NCBI GenBank assembly: GCA_937888355.1
Contig: CALAPX010000129.1
Location: forward strand, 1 to 49,169
Length of the DNA stretch: 49,169 nt
Direction of reading: 5' to 3'
From: an uncultured Spartobacteria bacterium
Lineage (GTDB): Bacteria; Verrucomicrobiota; Verrucomicrobiia; Chthoniobacterales; Terrimicrobiaceae
Shown: in pieces, positions 32,975 through 42,238 of the stretch
How positions within the stretch are numbered: position 1 is the stretch's first letter
Layout: every line of letters starts with the position of its first letter
Notes under the pieces: generated by a model
What the model saw: only the letters and a program-made list of their open reading frames with translations
Told to the model about the DNA's origin: nothing
Databases searched by the model: none
Translations under genes and position numbers: made by a program

Positions 32975-33829
32975 ATGAAAAGCATCCTCACCTGCATCGA
33001 CGGCTCAGTGTATGCCGCCAGCACTCTCGATCATAGCGCCTGGGCTGCTGGCCGCTGCGGGGCCTCCGTTCGCGTCCTTCACATGCTTGATCCCCAAAGG
33101 GAACGCGCGGAACTTGTCGATATCAGCGGAGCCATGAGTATGGATACAGGAGCCGCTGTCATGGCAGAACTCGCCGCATTGGAGGAAAAGAAAAACCGCC
33201 TAGCCCGGGAGCGCGGCAAAGTGATGTTGTCGCATGCAGCGCAGCGGCTCAAGGAAGCAGGCATAGAAAATGTCGCCACAGTCCAGGAACACGGAGAGTT
33301 GGTCGAATCGGTCATCGCCATGGAGCGAGATGCGGAACTTGTAGTGTTGGGAAAGCGTGGAGAGTCTGCTGATTTTGCAAAGATGCACTTGGGTTCGAAT
33401 CTTGAGCGTGTGATTCGGGGGAGCACCCGTCCGGTGCTGGTCGCATCCCGCGAATTTCACCCGATCGAGACTTTTCTCGTTGCTTATGATGCTGGTGTGA
33501 GCATTGAAACAGCCCTTCGGTTTGTGACTGAAAGCCCCCTTTTGAAAGGCCTCACCTGCCGGTTGATTCATGTCGGACACGCCAATGATAAAGTTGCCGG
33601 ATTGCTTGAAGAAGCTACGGCCACATTGGTGGCCGCTGGCTTTGATGCGACCGCAGAATGCGTGACGGGACATCCCGAGGAAGCGATCTCTGCGGCGGTT
33701 ACAAGATATCGCGCCAACCTCTTGGTCATGGGTGCCTATGGGCACTCCCGCTTACGCCACCTTGTGATCGGAAGCACAACTAGCGCACTGATCAGGACCT
33801 GCAGGATTCCCGTGTTAATGTTCCGTTGA
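32975..33829 (+). CDS. Universal stress protein with two tandem UspA domains
   Basis: The 284-residue protein holds two Usp domains (about residues 1-150 and 160-284). Each ends with the ATP-binding G-x2-G-x(8-9)-G-S pattern: GKRGESADFAKMHLGSN in the first and GAYGHSRLRHLVIGST in the second. Members bind ATP and act in stress survival. Pairing with a SulP transporter suggests a link to anion or bicarbonate uptake. Confidence 0.93.
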   Translation: MKSILTCIDGSVYAASTLDHSAWAAGRCGASVRVLHMLDPQRERAELVDISGAMSMDTGAAVMAELAALEEKKNRLARERGKVMLSHAAQRLKEAGIENVATVQEHGELVESVIAMERDAELVVLGKRGESADFAKMHLGSNLERVIRGSTRPVLVASREFHPIETFLVAYDAGVSIETALRFVTESPLLKGLTCRLIHVGHANDKVAGLLEEATATLVAAGFDATAECVTGHPEEAISAAVTRYRANLLVMGAYGHSRLRHLVIGSTTSALIRTCRIPVLMFR

Positions 33830-33894
33830 GCGGGCATCATATCAGGAAATAGTCTTGCACGCAGGCACGGCCCGATCTTGCATAAGGCCCTTGT

Positions 33895-35211
33895 ATGCCC
33901 GCCAAAATGAACACTCAACCTGCTCTCTTACCCAAGCATCTCCTTCCCTCATTCATTCTAGTCACCACGCTCTTCAGCCTATGGGGATTCGCGAACGATA
34001 TCACGAATCCGATGGTTGCAGCGTTTAAGAATGTCCTTCTGATATCGCACTTCGAAAGCTCCCTGGTACAAGCGGCCTTTTACGGAGGGTATTGTGTCAT
34101 GGCCATTCCAGCCGCTTTGTTTATTAGGCGATTCACCTACAAGAGCGGTATTCTCACGGGCCTCGCATTGTATGCAATCGGCTGCCTGCTATTCATTCCG
34201 GCAGGAAACGTCATGGAGTTCGGGATATTTCTCGCAGCCTATTTCATCATGACCAGTGGGTTGGCATTTTTAGAGACCACAGCAAACCCTTATATCCTTT
34301 CAATGGGCCCGGAGGAAACCGCTGCGCGGCGGTTGAATTTTGCACAGGCATTCAATCCTGTCGGTTCCCTGCTCGGCATGTTTGTGGCGAAGGACTTCAT
34401 TCTGGGACGACTAGATCCCGCCGATGAAGCGACTCGTCGTGAACTCGCACAGATGGATCCGGCGGCATTGGAGAAAATTCAAAGTGCCGATCTCGCGGTG
34501 ATTGTATGGCCTTATGCGATCCTGGGTGGCGTGGTGCTACTAGCTCTAATGGTATTCGCCCTTTCCCGTCTCCCTGATTCAACAACCGAAGACGCCAGAA
34601 ACGGAAGCATTAGTGCCTCGCTCGGTCGCCTTCTGAGGACTCCCGACTACGTGTGGGGCGTTGTAGCGCAAGCATTCTACGTGGGAGTTCAAATCATGGT
34701 CTGGACGTTTATCATCCAATATGCCGTGAACGAACTAGGCCTGCCTGCAAAGGAGGCTCAAGGCTATAATATTCTCGCCATGATCGTCTTTGTCAGTAGT
34801 CGATTTGTTTGCACCTACCTGTTGAAATTCTTCAATCCCGGAATGCTTTTGGCCTCCCTGGCGGTGGGCGGCGGGATCCTGCTTCTTGGGGCGATTTTTA
34901 TCCATGGCATGGCAGGCCTTTATTGCATGGTTGGGGTTTCCGCATGCATGTCGCTCATGTTTCCGACGATCTACGGGATAGCACTCAGCGGTCTTGGGGA
35001 TGATGCTAAGCTCGGATCTGCTGGATTGATCTGCGCGATCGGCGGGGGATGTGTTATGCCGCCGCTGCAAGCCTTGATTATGGATGGCAGCGGAATTGCT
35101 CTTGGAGCCTTCACGCTTTCAGCGACAAGGGCGTCGTTCTTCCTGCCATTATTCTGCTTTTTGGTGATCGCCTTTTTCGGCACGCGATCATTCCTGGCGG
35201 CAAGGCGGTGA
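33895..35211 (+). CDS. FucP-type sugar:proton symporter (MFS, FHS family)
   Basis: The 438-residue protein has about 12 membrane helices. SLWGFANDITN and AFLETTANPYILSMGP match the two regions of E. coli FucP that carry the proton- and sugar-binding Asp and Glu. The RRLNFAQAFNPVGSLLG motif is also family-typical. Fucose is the best-known substrate, but glucose/galactose forms share these motifs. Uptake of a mucin or algal sugar would suit a verrucomicrobial polysaccharide degrader, though no catabolic genes lie nearby. An ATG 12 bases later is an alternative start. It converges on ccsA with a 3-base gap. Confidence 0.9.
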   Translation: MPAKMNTQPALLPKHLLPSFILVTTLFSLWGFANDITNPMVAAFKNVLLISHFESSLVQAAFYGGYCVMAIPAALFIRRFTYKSGILTGLALYAIGCLLFIPAGNVMEFGIFLAAYFIMTSGLAFLETTANPYILSMGPEETAARRLNFAQAFNPVGSLLGMFVAKDFILGRLDPADEATRRELAQMDPAALEKIQSADLAVIVWPYAILGGVVLLALMVFALSRLPDSTTEDARNGSISASLGRLLRTPDYVWGVVAQAFYVGVQIMVWTFIIQYAVNELGLPAKEAQGYNILAMIVFVSSRFVCTYLLKFFNPGMLLASLAVGGGILLLGAIFIHGMAGLYCMVGVSACMSLMFPTIYGIALSGLGDDAKLGSAGLICAIGGGCVMPPLQALIMDGSGIALGAFTLSATRASFFLPLFCFLVIAFFGTRSFLAARR

Positions 35212-35214
35212 GGA

Positions 35215-36813
35215 TTACGCAGTGGCTGCTTTTCGGGCCAGAAATCGGTGCCTGAATACGGCGATGGCAACGAAGAGAAACTCGACGGAAACAAATGCCA
35301 CTGCCCCAGGGAGGCCACCGCTTCCAAACCCATAACTGTGAAGGCCCACGCCGAGAATGAAGTTTACTCCATACCAAGCCATGATGATGGATTGGAAGGC
35401 GAGGACTGCACCCACAGCCATTCCAAACCCGGCCCATTTGCCAGCAATGCGACCATGGAGAAGGAAAAGGTAGACCAATAAGGCGATCAGGGCCCAGGTC
35501 TCCTTTGGGTCCCAATCCCAGAAACGGCCCCAGGAGTAATTTGCCCAGACGCCGCCAAGAAGTGTTCCGACAGCCAGCAATAACACGCCCACCTGGAGAG
35601 TGCGGTAGAGGTAGTTATTCAGCGCAGGCGAGGCTTTTGAGCCAAAGATAGTCTTGCCGAGAATGATATGCCCAACACCCAAGGCGAGGGCAAAGGCACC
35701 GTAACTTAGGGTGATGCTGAGGACATGGGTGGTCAGCCAGAAGTTGTCTGCAAGGACTGGCACAAGCGGATTGATCGCAGAGTTCAGAATCACCGGCTGC
35801 GTATCTGCAAGAATTAAAGACGCAACAGCTACAGGGACGGCACCTAAGAGGAAATAACGGCTTCGATAGATGGCTTCAAAGATCAAAGCGAAGAGAATCG
35901 TTCCAAAAGCAACCCACACAACCGATTCATACATGTTCGTCACCGGCGCGCGGCCCGAGATGAGGATGCGCAAGACAAAGCCCGAGACCTGAAGCAAAAA
36001 CCCTGCGCCACTGAATATCCATCCTAGGATATAGCCTGCGGAGCCAGGAATTGTAATGAGCAAGATGCCTGCAACCAAATAAAGAATCCAAGCCCAGCGA
36101 AAAGGATGGATTTTTTGATAGGCTACTTCGATGGCAATTTTTGCAGGATCAGCCTGAAAGCGCACCTCTTCACTTGCCTGCTCTGAGCGGAGGAGTTCCA
36201 GTCCCCTGTTAAATGCCCCCTGATTGTTTTGCAATAACCCGCGGCGAAGCTCGATCAATGCAGGGTCTTCAGTCGGAAGCGGGCTCCATGCCGCCGCTGC
36301 GGTGGGAAGAAGCGTAACAAGATTGCCAGAGACCAATCCCTCGAAGAGGGCAAGGCGCATGCCTATGTTGGAAACTTCGCGCTGGATGATATCAAGCGAG
36401 GCCCGAGGGTTTTTTGAGCGCAGATTCGACACCTCATTGAGAGCGGTTCGCAGAGCACCACTTTCTGCAAGTTCGCGGTAAGCAAATAGTTTTTTACGTG
36501 GGTTCAAGCCCACCTGGCTTTTGAACTTCTGATTGTTAATTAGAATGAGAGGCTCGTTTTCCCATCCTTTCGGGGCGAGCCAGATTGAAGTCACTGTGAA
36601 GATGGCGTTGAGCGAGCGTCCATCTTTCGAAAAAGAGGATTTTCCAGTCATGCCAAGCAAGGTCTCGTGCGCAAAAACGAGAAAGGGCTTTTTTCGTCCA
36701 CCCTCTTGAATAGCAATATCTTCAATGCCTGAGGTATCGATGGCGAAGAGTGCAGGTGATGTCAAAAACACAACGGCTGCAACAGCAATATATTGAAAGA
36801 AAGAGCGGCTCAT
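35215..36813 (-). CDS. ccsA: Cytochrome c biogenesis protein CcsA/CcmC-type with an N-terminal extracytoplasmic domain
   Basis: The 532-residue protein starts with a signal-like helix and a soluble domain of about 190 residues, then about 8 membrane helices. NMYESVVWVAFG, HVLSITLSYGAFALALG and the WANYSWGRFWDWDPKETWAL heme-handling motif are those of System II CcsA. Histidines flanking the WWD-type motif bind heme. It works with ResB (CcsB), whose stop codon it overlaps by 4 bases. Fusion of a large N-terminal domain to CcsA is seen in some phyla with split ResB-CcsA; its role is not clear. Confidence 0.93.
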   Translation of the reverse strand: MSRSFFQYIAVAAVVFLTSPALFAIDTSGIEDIAIQEGGRKKPFLVFAHETLLGMTGKSSFSKDGRSLNAIFTVTSIWLAPKGWENEPLILINNQKFKSQVGLNPRKKLFAYRELAESGALRTALNEVSNLRSKNPRASLDIIQREVSNIGMRLALFEGLVSGNLVTLLPTAAAAWSPLPTEDPALIELRRGLLQNNQGAFNRGLELLRSEQASEEVRFQADPAKIAIEVAYQKIHPFRWAWILYLVAGILLITIPGSAGYILGWIFSGAGFLLQVSGFVLRILISGRAPVTNMYESVVWVAFGTILFALIFEAIYRSRYFLLGAVPVAVASLILADTQPVILNSAINPLVPVLADNFWLTTHVLSITLSYGAFALALGVGHIILGKTIFGSKASPALNNYLYRTLQVGVLLLAVGTLLGGVWANYSWGRFWDWDPKETWALIALLVYLFLLHGRIAGKWAGFGMAVGAVLAFQSIIMAWYGVNFILGVGLHSYGFGSGGLPGAVAFVSVEFLFVAIAVFRHRFLARKAATA

Positions 36814-38603
36814 GATGGTCGAGGAGTAGATTTAGGTTTCAGATAAAACATGATGGAGATACCGACACAGACGAGGAGAGAGCCTAGCCACTTAAAGAGC
36901 CAGCCTGGATCGTAGAGTACCTGCAGAGTCGTTTCATCTAGGTCGCGTGGGTTCCACTCAGCCTGTGAGAATTTGTAGTTGATGCCAGTGATGTTCGCCA
37001 GAATCGTGCCCGGAAAGCTTGCAGGGTGGTTCATGCGGGCGGTGCCAGTTTTTAACTCGCCTGTAGCAGCGTCTTGGAATTCCACGCTGGCAATGAAGTT
37101 CGAAGGGGTCTCTGTGCCCTCGTAACGCGGCACTTCAAAATCAACGAGGCGGATTGAAAAAGGCACCGGTCGGAGTTCCAGACCATAGCCGATACGGACA
37201 ACATTTTTACCATCTGTCAGGGTAGTAATCTCACCGCTTGGCACCCATCGTGAGGGTACATTGGATGTTTCGTTCGAGGTGAGCTTTGCGCGGAATCCGG
37301 GAATCCCGACCTCGCCTTCAGGTAGTGGCAAGCCAGGCTTCAAGAACGTCGTAATTTCAGCCATAGGCAGACTTTCGATAAGTTCGGCCTCCCAGTCGGC
37401 CCATCCCAGCGCAAAAGAATCTCCCTTTTCAGCGACGCCATTTGCATACGATTTTCCAGAGCGCTGAAGTTGGTAGGAGATGCCATTTCCTTTAGGAGAA
37501 AGAACAAGAGCGGGCTTGCCATCGCCTGAGGACGACTGGATACGCACGAGAGCGGCGGGGTTGTTTGGATCGCCTGACTTTGTTGTTGGGCGGCCATCAC
37601 GCATTTCAAAATCGGGCCAATAGTCTTCAACGGTCACTAGCGAACCTGCAGCTGCAAGCGGCTTTCTCATGATCTCCTCGCGCAAATACGTCGCCGATGT
37701 GGCGTCGGCAGTGGAGATGGTTACTTTGCGGCCGTCCTGTGAGAGTGAAACGGCAACACCAGTGGGAATGTTGGAGCCTTGAACAACTGGAGCGAAGCGG
37801 CCGAAAACCATCTGGGTTTCCGGGGGCGTTGCCTCGGTTTTCATTGGGGGATCGCGCTGGAGCACAATATTCGCAAGACCGAAGAAATCCTTTTCCGTGG
37901 GAGAATCACTCTCTAGCACGAGCGGCATATCAACGATCTGCGCCATGCGGGGACTGGTAAAGCGGAGCAATACTCCCGGGCCTCCCTTGGAGGATTGTGC
38001 AAGTGTTTCCTCTTTACGAAGATTGTCGCTGAAATCATCAGCCACGATTCTTAATTGGGTTCCAGGCACATCGAAAACTCGAGGGCTTTTTATTGAGGGG
38101 CGTGCGACCGAGGCATCAAAGGGCATGACGTAGAGGGCGGTGTCGGTCGGACTTTCAACTTGGATGATGCTGCGATTCACGGTGACTTTACGCAGTGGGG
38201 GCTTGTCTTTGTGGAGCGTAACATTTCCCTCAAAGCCTGTGTGAAGGCCTATCATCGCCCCGACGAGAAGAGTGATTATGCCATAATGTGTGATGATAAA
38301 GCCGACATGTTTTTTTTCCCAAGGCCAGCGGGTCAAAGTGACCGAAAAAAGGTTTATGCAAAGGACACCAAGCCAGACGAGAAACCATGGAGCTTTATAA
38401 ATATAAGTCTGGGCAATTTTTGTGCTGAACTCTGATTCGGCAATTGTGGCGGCGGCGCAGGCGATGGCAATGGTGGAAAGAAGGACGAGTGCAAGCTGGA
38501 GGGAGCCGAGCCAGTGAATGATCCGCCAACCGAGGGAAGCACGTTTACGGGACTCGACCAGGGCGCGTCGAGCGGCGGGTGTAAGGGGGTTATTTTTAGT
38601 CAA
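36810..38603 (-). CDS. resB: ResB (CcsB)-type cytochrome c biogenesis protein
   Basis: This protein of about 597 residues has membrane helices near the N-terminus (SLQLALVLLSTIAIACAAATI and a FLVWLGVLCINLFSVTLTRW stretch), a third helix at HYGIITLLVGAMIG, a long extracytoplasmic domain and a last helix near the C-terminus. That is the ResB layout of System II cytochrome c maturation. The start is uncertain. TTG 38603 has AGGAGG four bases upstream, rare in this window; GTG 38654 gives a 614-residue protein with an unmatched N-terminus. It is co-translated with ccsA. Confidence 0.88.
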   Translation of the reverse strand: MTKNNPLTPAARRALVESRKRASLGWRIIHWLGSLQLALVLLSTIAIACAAATIAESEFSTKIAQTYIYKAPWFLVWLGVLCINLFSVTLTRWPWEKKHVGFIITHYGIITLLVGAMIGLHTGFEGNVTLHKDKPPLRKVTVNRSIIQVESPTDTALYVMPFDASVARPSIKSPRVFDVPGTQLRIVADDFSDNLRKEETLAQSSKGGPGVLLRFTSPRMAQIVDMPLVLESDSPTEKDFFGLANIVLQRDPPMKTEATPPETQMVFGRFAPVVQGSNIPTGVAVSLSQDGRKVTISTADATSATYLREEIMRKPLAAAGSLVTVEDYWPDFEMRDGRPTTKSGDPNNPAALVRIQSSSGDGKPALVLSPKGNGISYQLQRSGKSYANGVAEKGDSFALGWADWEAELIESLPMAEITTFLKPGLPLPEGEVGIPGFRAKLTSNETSNVPSRWVPSGEITTLTDGKNVVRIGYGLELRPVPFSIRLVDFEVPRYEGTETPSNFIASVEFQDAATGELKTGTARMNHPASFPGTILANITGINYKFSQAEWNPRDLDETTLQVLYDPGWLFKWLGSLLVCVGISIMFYLKPKSTPRPS

Positions 38604-38800
38604 GACGCCTCCTTGCTGAGGCAATGCGCTGAGGCGCAAATGGGACCAGGCCACGCCTTAAAGCGCCGTGAGCGGCAAGGATCGGTAGTTTCAAGCAGGC
38701 ACAGCAGGACAACATATTTCATACACGCTAGAGCTGAGCTGGAGATTTTCAAGACCCGCCGGCTTGGAATGTGTGCGATACAAAATAATGGAGGGGGAAC

Positions 38801-39697
38801 CTAAGAAGCTGTGCGGGGGAAGAGCAGCGCCTTGCCAAGGGCGATCCAGACTTTGTAGCGGGAAACTTTGATGTGTTCACCCAAGGGATGAGAGGCAACG
38901 AGGTCAAGCGTTTGACGAGCAAGGTCGAGTGGCAGGAGGCACGATGCACGAAGGTTCCTCGGCCGCATTGCGGCGGCGAACGCATCCCCCGCAGTGAGCA
39001 ACTCACGCACACGCTGCATTTCAATGTAGAAACGCTCGTCGGGAATATAGATTCTACCGGCATCCGCATCTCGCCGCCTGTCGCGGAGAATATTGACGAG
39101 CTGAAGCGCCTCACCAAACTGGCGGGCGATCGGGAGAAGTTCAACAAGCGGCAGAGTTGCACAGTCTGGCAGGCGGTGCAGACACAAGCGCACCCAAAAT
39201 TCGCCAACGCTGCCAGCAACCAACCCGATATAGCGGTTAAGTTCCTCTGGGGTGAGGGGTGGAGACGGAACGCTATCGGGGCCAGTGGCGAAACGTTCCA
39301 CGTCGAAGCGTTGCCCCTCCAGAATGACCCGCCACAAGTCACGGACAGCATCGGCATTTGGAATGGAGTTCAATGCCTCTAAAAGTGATGGCAAACGAGA
39401 AATCAATTCCGCATCAGTGCCATGCAGGCCCAAGTCCGGGATGGTTTCTGGAAATGATTCCGGAAGAGACCTCAGGAGGGCAGTTCTTTGGAAAGCAGGC
39501 GCGACCGAGGCATCGGCAATCGTATCCGATGCGCGTGCAAGCAGGTAGGCCAACGAGAGTGTGGGCCTGATACTTGGAGGGAGGATGCGCAAAGAAAGTT
39601 GAAAGGAGCGGGCCGTTTTTTTCAATAAGGCCTCGAAGGCGTAGGTGTCGAGCATGGCAGGCAGGACGGTGCCTGTATGGTGTTTAGAGTTGGTCAC
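38801..39697 (-). CDS. Squalene/phytoene synthase family protein
   Basis: The 298-residue all-alpha prenyltransferase joins two prenyl diphosphates head to head. The first Asp-rich motif is in LLARASDTIADA and the second in LVNILRDRRRDADAGRIYIP; FQLSLRILPPS and YIGLVAGSVGEFWVRL are also typical. Squalene is the likely product in this group, but phytoene or dehydrosqualene cannot be excluded. No cyclase or desaturase is in the window. The GTG start overlaps the stop of the alpha-E gene (GTGA). A farnesyl-diphosphate-type synthase that could supply the substrate lies at the right edge. Confidence 0.9.
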   Translation of the reverse strand: MTNSKHHTGTVLPAMLDTYAFEALLKKTARSFQLSLRILPPSIRPTLSLAYLLARASDTIADASVAPAFQRTALLRSLPESFPETIPDLGLHGTDAELISRLPSLLEALNSIPNADAVRDLWRVILEGQRFDVERFATGPDSVPSPPLTPEELNRYIGLVAGSVGEFWVRLCLHRLPDCATLPLVELLPIARQFGEALQLVNILRDRRRDADAGRIYIPDERFYIEMQRVRELLTAGDAFAAAMRPRNLRASCLLPLDLARQTLDLVASHPLGEHIKVSRYKVWIALGKALLFPRTAS

Positions 39698-40650
39698 AGG
39701 CTGAAATACTCGTCGGCGAGGGCAAGGGAGATGTCGTTGAGCCGGGCTTGGATTTGGTCGAGGTATTCGTGCAAGCCGGTTTTGAAAATGCTGTCTACGG
39801 TGGTGAAGTCGAGGGTCGATCGGAGCATTCCCGAGAGACGCTCGGCTTCGTTTTTGAAGTGACCTCGGTCGGTCTCGGAGATGCTGTGGAGAGCTTGGTC
39901 GAGAGCATCAACGCAGAAGCGGATCGAGCGAGGGAAAGTATCGTGGAGGATCAAAAACTCAGCCACATTCCAGCTGGTGACGCGCCCATGAAAAATTTTG
40001 AAGTAGGCCTCCATGGCGCTACAGGAGCGAAGGACCGCGTTCCATTGGGTGATGTCCACATGGCCTCCGACTTGTTCGCCGGTGGGCAAAAGAAGATGAT
40101 ATTTGAGGTCGAGGACGCGGGAGGACGAGTCGGCGCGTTCGATAAATTTTCCTGCTTGGAGGAATTGCCAACCCTCACCGTGGGTCATGGTGGCATCGGT
40201 TGTGCCTTGGAACGCGTGCAGGCTGTCGACCAGTGAGCGATAGAAATCGATGGGGCTTTCCTTGTGGGCCGCGCGGGCAGCCTCACTGCGCAGATAAAGG
40301 TAGAGTCGGTTGAGAAGTTCCCACATTTCGCTTGAGATCTGTTCTCGCACAGTGCGTGCGTTTTCACGGACAAGGGTGATGCAAGACAGGATAGAGTTAG
40401 GGTGAGATTTCTCGAACGTGATGAAATCCATCACGGCATCAGCACTGAATGATTTATGGATATGATGGAAAAGTTTCTGGTCGAGAAGTGTAGCAAGTAT
40501 CGGCTCCCATTGCTGGCGGATCCTTCCGCCGAGTTGGTCCTCATTGTCGAGTTCGAGCTGAATGTTCACATCCAGTACGCGGGCGCTGGTCTCGGCCCGC
40601 TCGATATATCGGCTCATCCAGTAGCAGGAATCGGCAACACGGCTTAGCAT
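39694..40650 (-). CDS. Alpha-E domain protein (DUF403)
   Basis: The 318-residue protein is helical throughout. It has the family start [29 protein letters not shown] and the later [18 protein letters not shown] repeat of the RAxxxxRVLD pattern. Function is unknown, but it is found beside circularly permuted ATP-grasp proteins in many bacteria, often with a transglutaminase-like protease, and may act in peptide or amide-bond formation. Here the partner ATP-grasp overlaps upstream (ATGCTAA) and a squalene/phytoene synthase overlaps downstream. Confidence 0.9.
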   Translation of the reverse strand: MLSRVADSCYWMSRYIERAETSARVLDVNIQLELDNEDQLGGRIRQQWEPILATLLDQKLFHHIHKSFSADAVMDFITFEKSHPNSILSCITLVRENARTVREQISSEMWELLNRLYLYLRSEAARAAHKESPIDFYRSLVDSLHAFQGTTDATMTHGEGWQFLQAGKFIERADSSSRVLDLKYHLLLPTGEQVGGHVDITQWNAVLRSCSAMEAYFKIFHGRVTSWNVAEFLILHDTFPRSIRFCVDALDQALHSISETDRGHFKNEAERLSGMLRSTLDFTTVDSIFKTGLHEYLDQIQARLNDISLALADEYFSL

Positions 40651-42098
40651 CGGGCCTCCTCATCGTCGAGTACCCAAGTGTCCTTGCTACCACCGCCCTG
40701 AGAGGAATTTACGACCAGAGAGCCCTTGCGCATGGCTACGCGAGTAAGGCCACCAGGAATGATTTTGATGGATTCGCCCATGAGAATATAAGGACGCAGG
40801 TCAACGTGTCGCCCTTCGAGGGATCCATCCACATAGCACGGCGATCTCGAGAGCTTGATGACGGGTTGGGCGATATAGCTTCGGGGATCGGCCTCAATGG
40901 CCGCCCGAAAGCAGGCGATTTCTTTGCGGCTCGCCTGTGGACCAATCATCATGCCATATCCCCCGCTCTCGTTCGCGGCTTTCACAACAAGATTTTCTAG
41001 ATTTTCGAGGATGTATTTCCGGTCGCTATGCACGGCGGATAGATAGGTTTCGACGTTCGGCAGAATCGGATCCTCGCCGAGGTAGAATTTGATCATTGCC
41101 GGCACGAAGTAGTAGATGACCTTGTCGTCTGCCACGCCCGTGCCAAGGGCGTTTGCGAGGTTCACATTTCCTTCGCGGTAGGCATTCACAATGCCCGGCA
41201 CGCCGAGCACTGAGTCTTTGCGAAAGACGGTCGGATCGAGGAAATCGTCATCGACGCGGCGATAAATAACATCAACCTGCTTTAGTCCCTTTGTGGTCTT
41301 CATGTAGACCACCGCATCCTTCACAATAAGATCTTGGCTAACGACAATCTCGATACCCATGGCGCGAGCCAGAAAAGAGTGCTCGAAATAGGCCGAGTTA
41401 TAGATGCCAGGAGTCAGGACCACGACAGTGGGGTCAGGGTTTCCATGCGGCGCGACATGGCGTAGGGCGGCGAGGAGTTCCTGCGGGTAGCTATCGATTG
41501 CCCGGACTGGATGGCGACGGAATAGTTTAGGAAAAACCCGCTTCATGGCTTGGCGGTTTTCCAGCATGTAGGAGACACCAGAGGGGCAGCGGCCGTTGTC
41601 CTCGAGCACAAGGTAGCGGCCGTCACTGTCGCGGATCATGTCTGAGCCGCAAATATGGATATAAATACCATGGGGCACATCCATGCCAACAAGCTCCGGT
41701 CGGTAGTGTTTTGCGGTGCGGATGATTTCCAGCGGGATGAGGCCCTCCTTCACAATTCGTTGATCGTGGTAGATGTCGTGCAAGAAAAGGTTCAACGCCC
41801 GAAGGCGTTGTTCAAGGCCGCGCTCAATGTGCCGCCATTCGTCTGCAGGAATGATCCGCGGAACCAGATCAAACGGCATGATGCGCTCGGTGCCTTCATC
41901 ACCGCTATAGACAGTGAATGTGATCCCTTGATTCAAACAGGTTTGTTCCGCCAGTGTCCGCTTCAGCTCTAACGCTGGGCGATCCATCTTGGAAAAGCGC
42001 TCGAGGAGCGATTTGTAATGCTGGCGGACCGCCCCGTCAGCATGGAACATTTCATCGAAAAAACCGCCTGTTTCGTAGTTCTGGAAAAACCCTTGCAT
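40644..42098 (-). CDS. Circularly permuted ATP-grasp protein (DUF404/DUF407 type)
   Basis: The 484-residue protein has the family landmarks: QGITFTVY near residue 55, [24 protein letters not shown], the [35 protein letters not shown]-like nucleotide region, [15 protein letters not shown] and LRPYILMGE. Members are presumed to join an amine to a carboxylate with ATP; substrates are not established. It is first in an overlapping three-gene set with the alpha-E protein and a squalene/phytoene synthase. The start ATG at 42098 fits the family. Confidence 0.92.
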   Translation of the reverse strand: MQGFFQNYETGGFFDEMFHADGAVRQHYKSLLERFSKMDRPALELKRTLAEQTCLNQGITFTVYSGDEGTERIMPFDLVPRIIPADEWRHIERGLEQRLRALNLFLHDIYHDQRIVKEGLIPLEIIRTAKHYRPELVGMDVPHGIYIHICGSDMIRDSDGRYLVLEDNGRCPSGVSYMLENRQAMKRVFPKLFRRHPVRAIDSYPQELLAALRHVAPHGNPDPTVVVLTPGIYNSAYFEHSFLARAMGIEIVVSQDLIVKDAVVYMKTTKGLKQVDVIYRRVDDDFLDPTVFRKDSVLGVPGIVNAYREGNVNLANALGTGVADDKVIYYFVPAMIKFYLGEDPILPNVETYLSAVHSDRKYILENLENLVVKAANESGGYGMMIGPQASRKEIACFRAAIEADPRSYIAQPVIKLSRSPCYVDGSLEGRHVDLRPYILMGESIKIIPGGLTRVAMRKGSLVVNSSQGGGSKDTWVLDDEEARC

Positions 42099-42238
42099 TC
42101 CTATTTAGAGGTTCATCCAAAGCACCCGAGTCTGGAAAGGGAAAAAGGAAACCCGCGTGCTTTTATGATGGGCACAGTTCGACTGGGTGCAGCCGGGAAG
42201 GAGCGATCCGAGGGCGCTCCAACACGGAGATTGCAGAA

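Noticed and set aside
33388-33400. GGGTTCGAATC, a tRNA T-arm-like string
   Set aside because: It lies inside the universal stress protein gene and has no cloverleaf around it.
39295-39308. Third palindrome copy near CGTTCCACGTCGAAG
   Set aside because: Only one half matches, and it is inside the squalene/phytoene synthase gene.
42200-42220. GGAGCG/CGCTCC hairpin after rho as an intrinsic terminator
   Set aside because: The stem is short and no T run follows on the minus strand.
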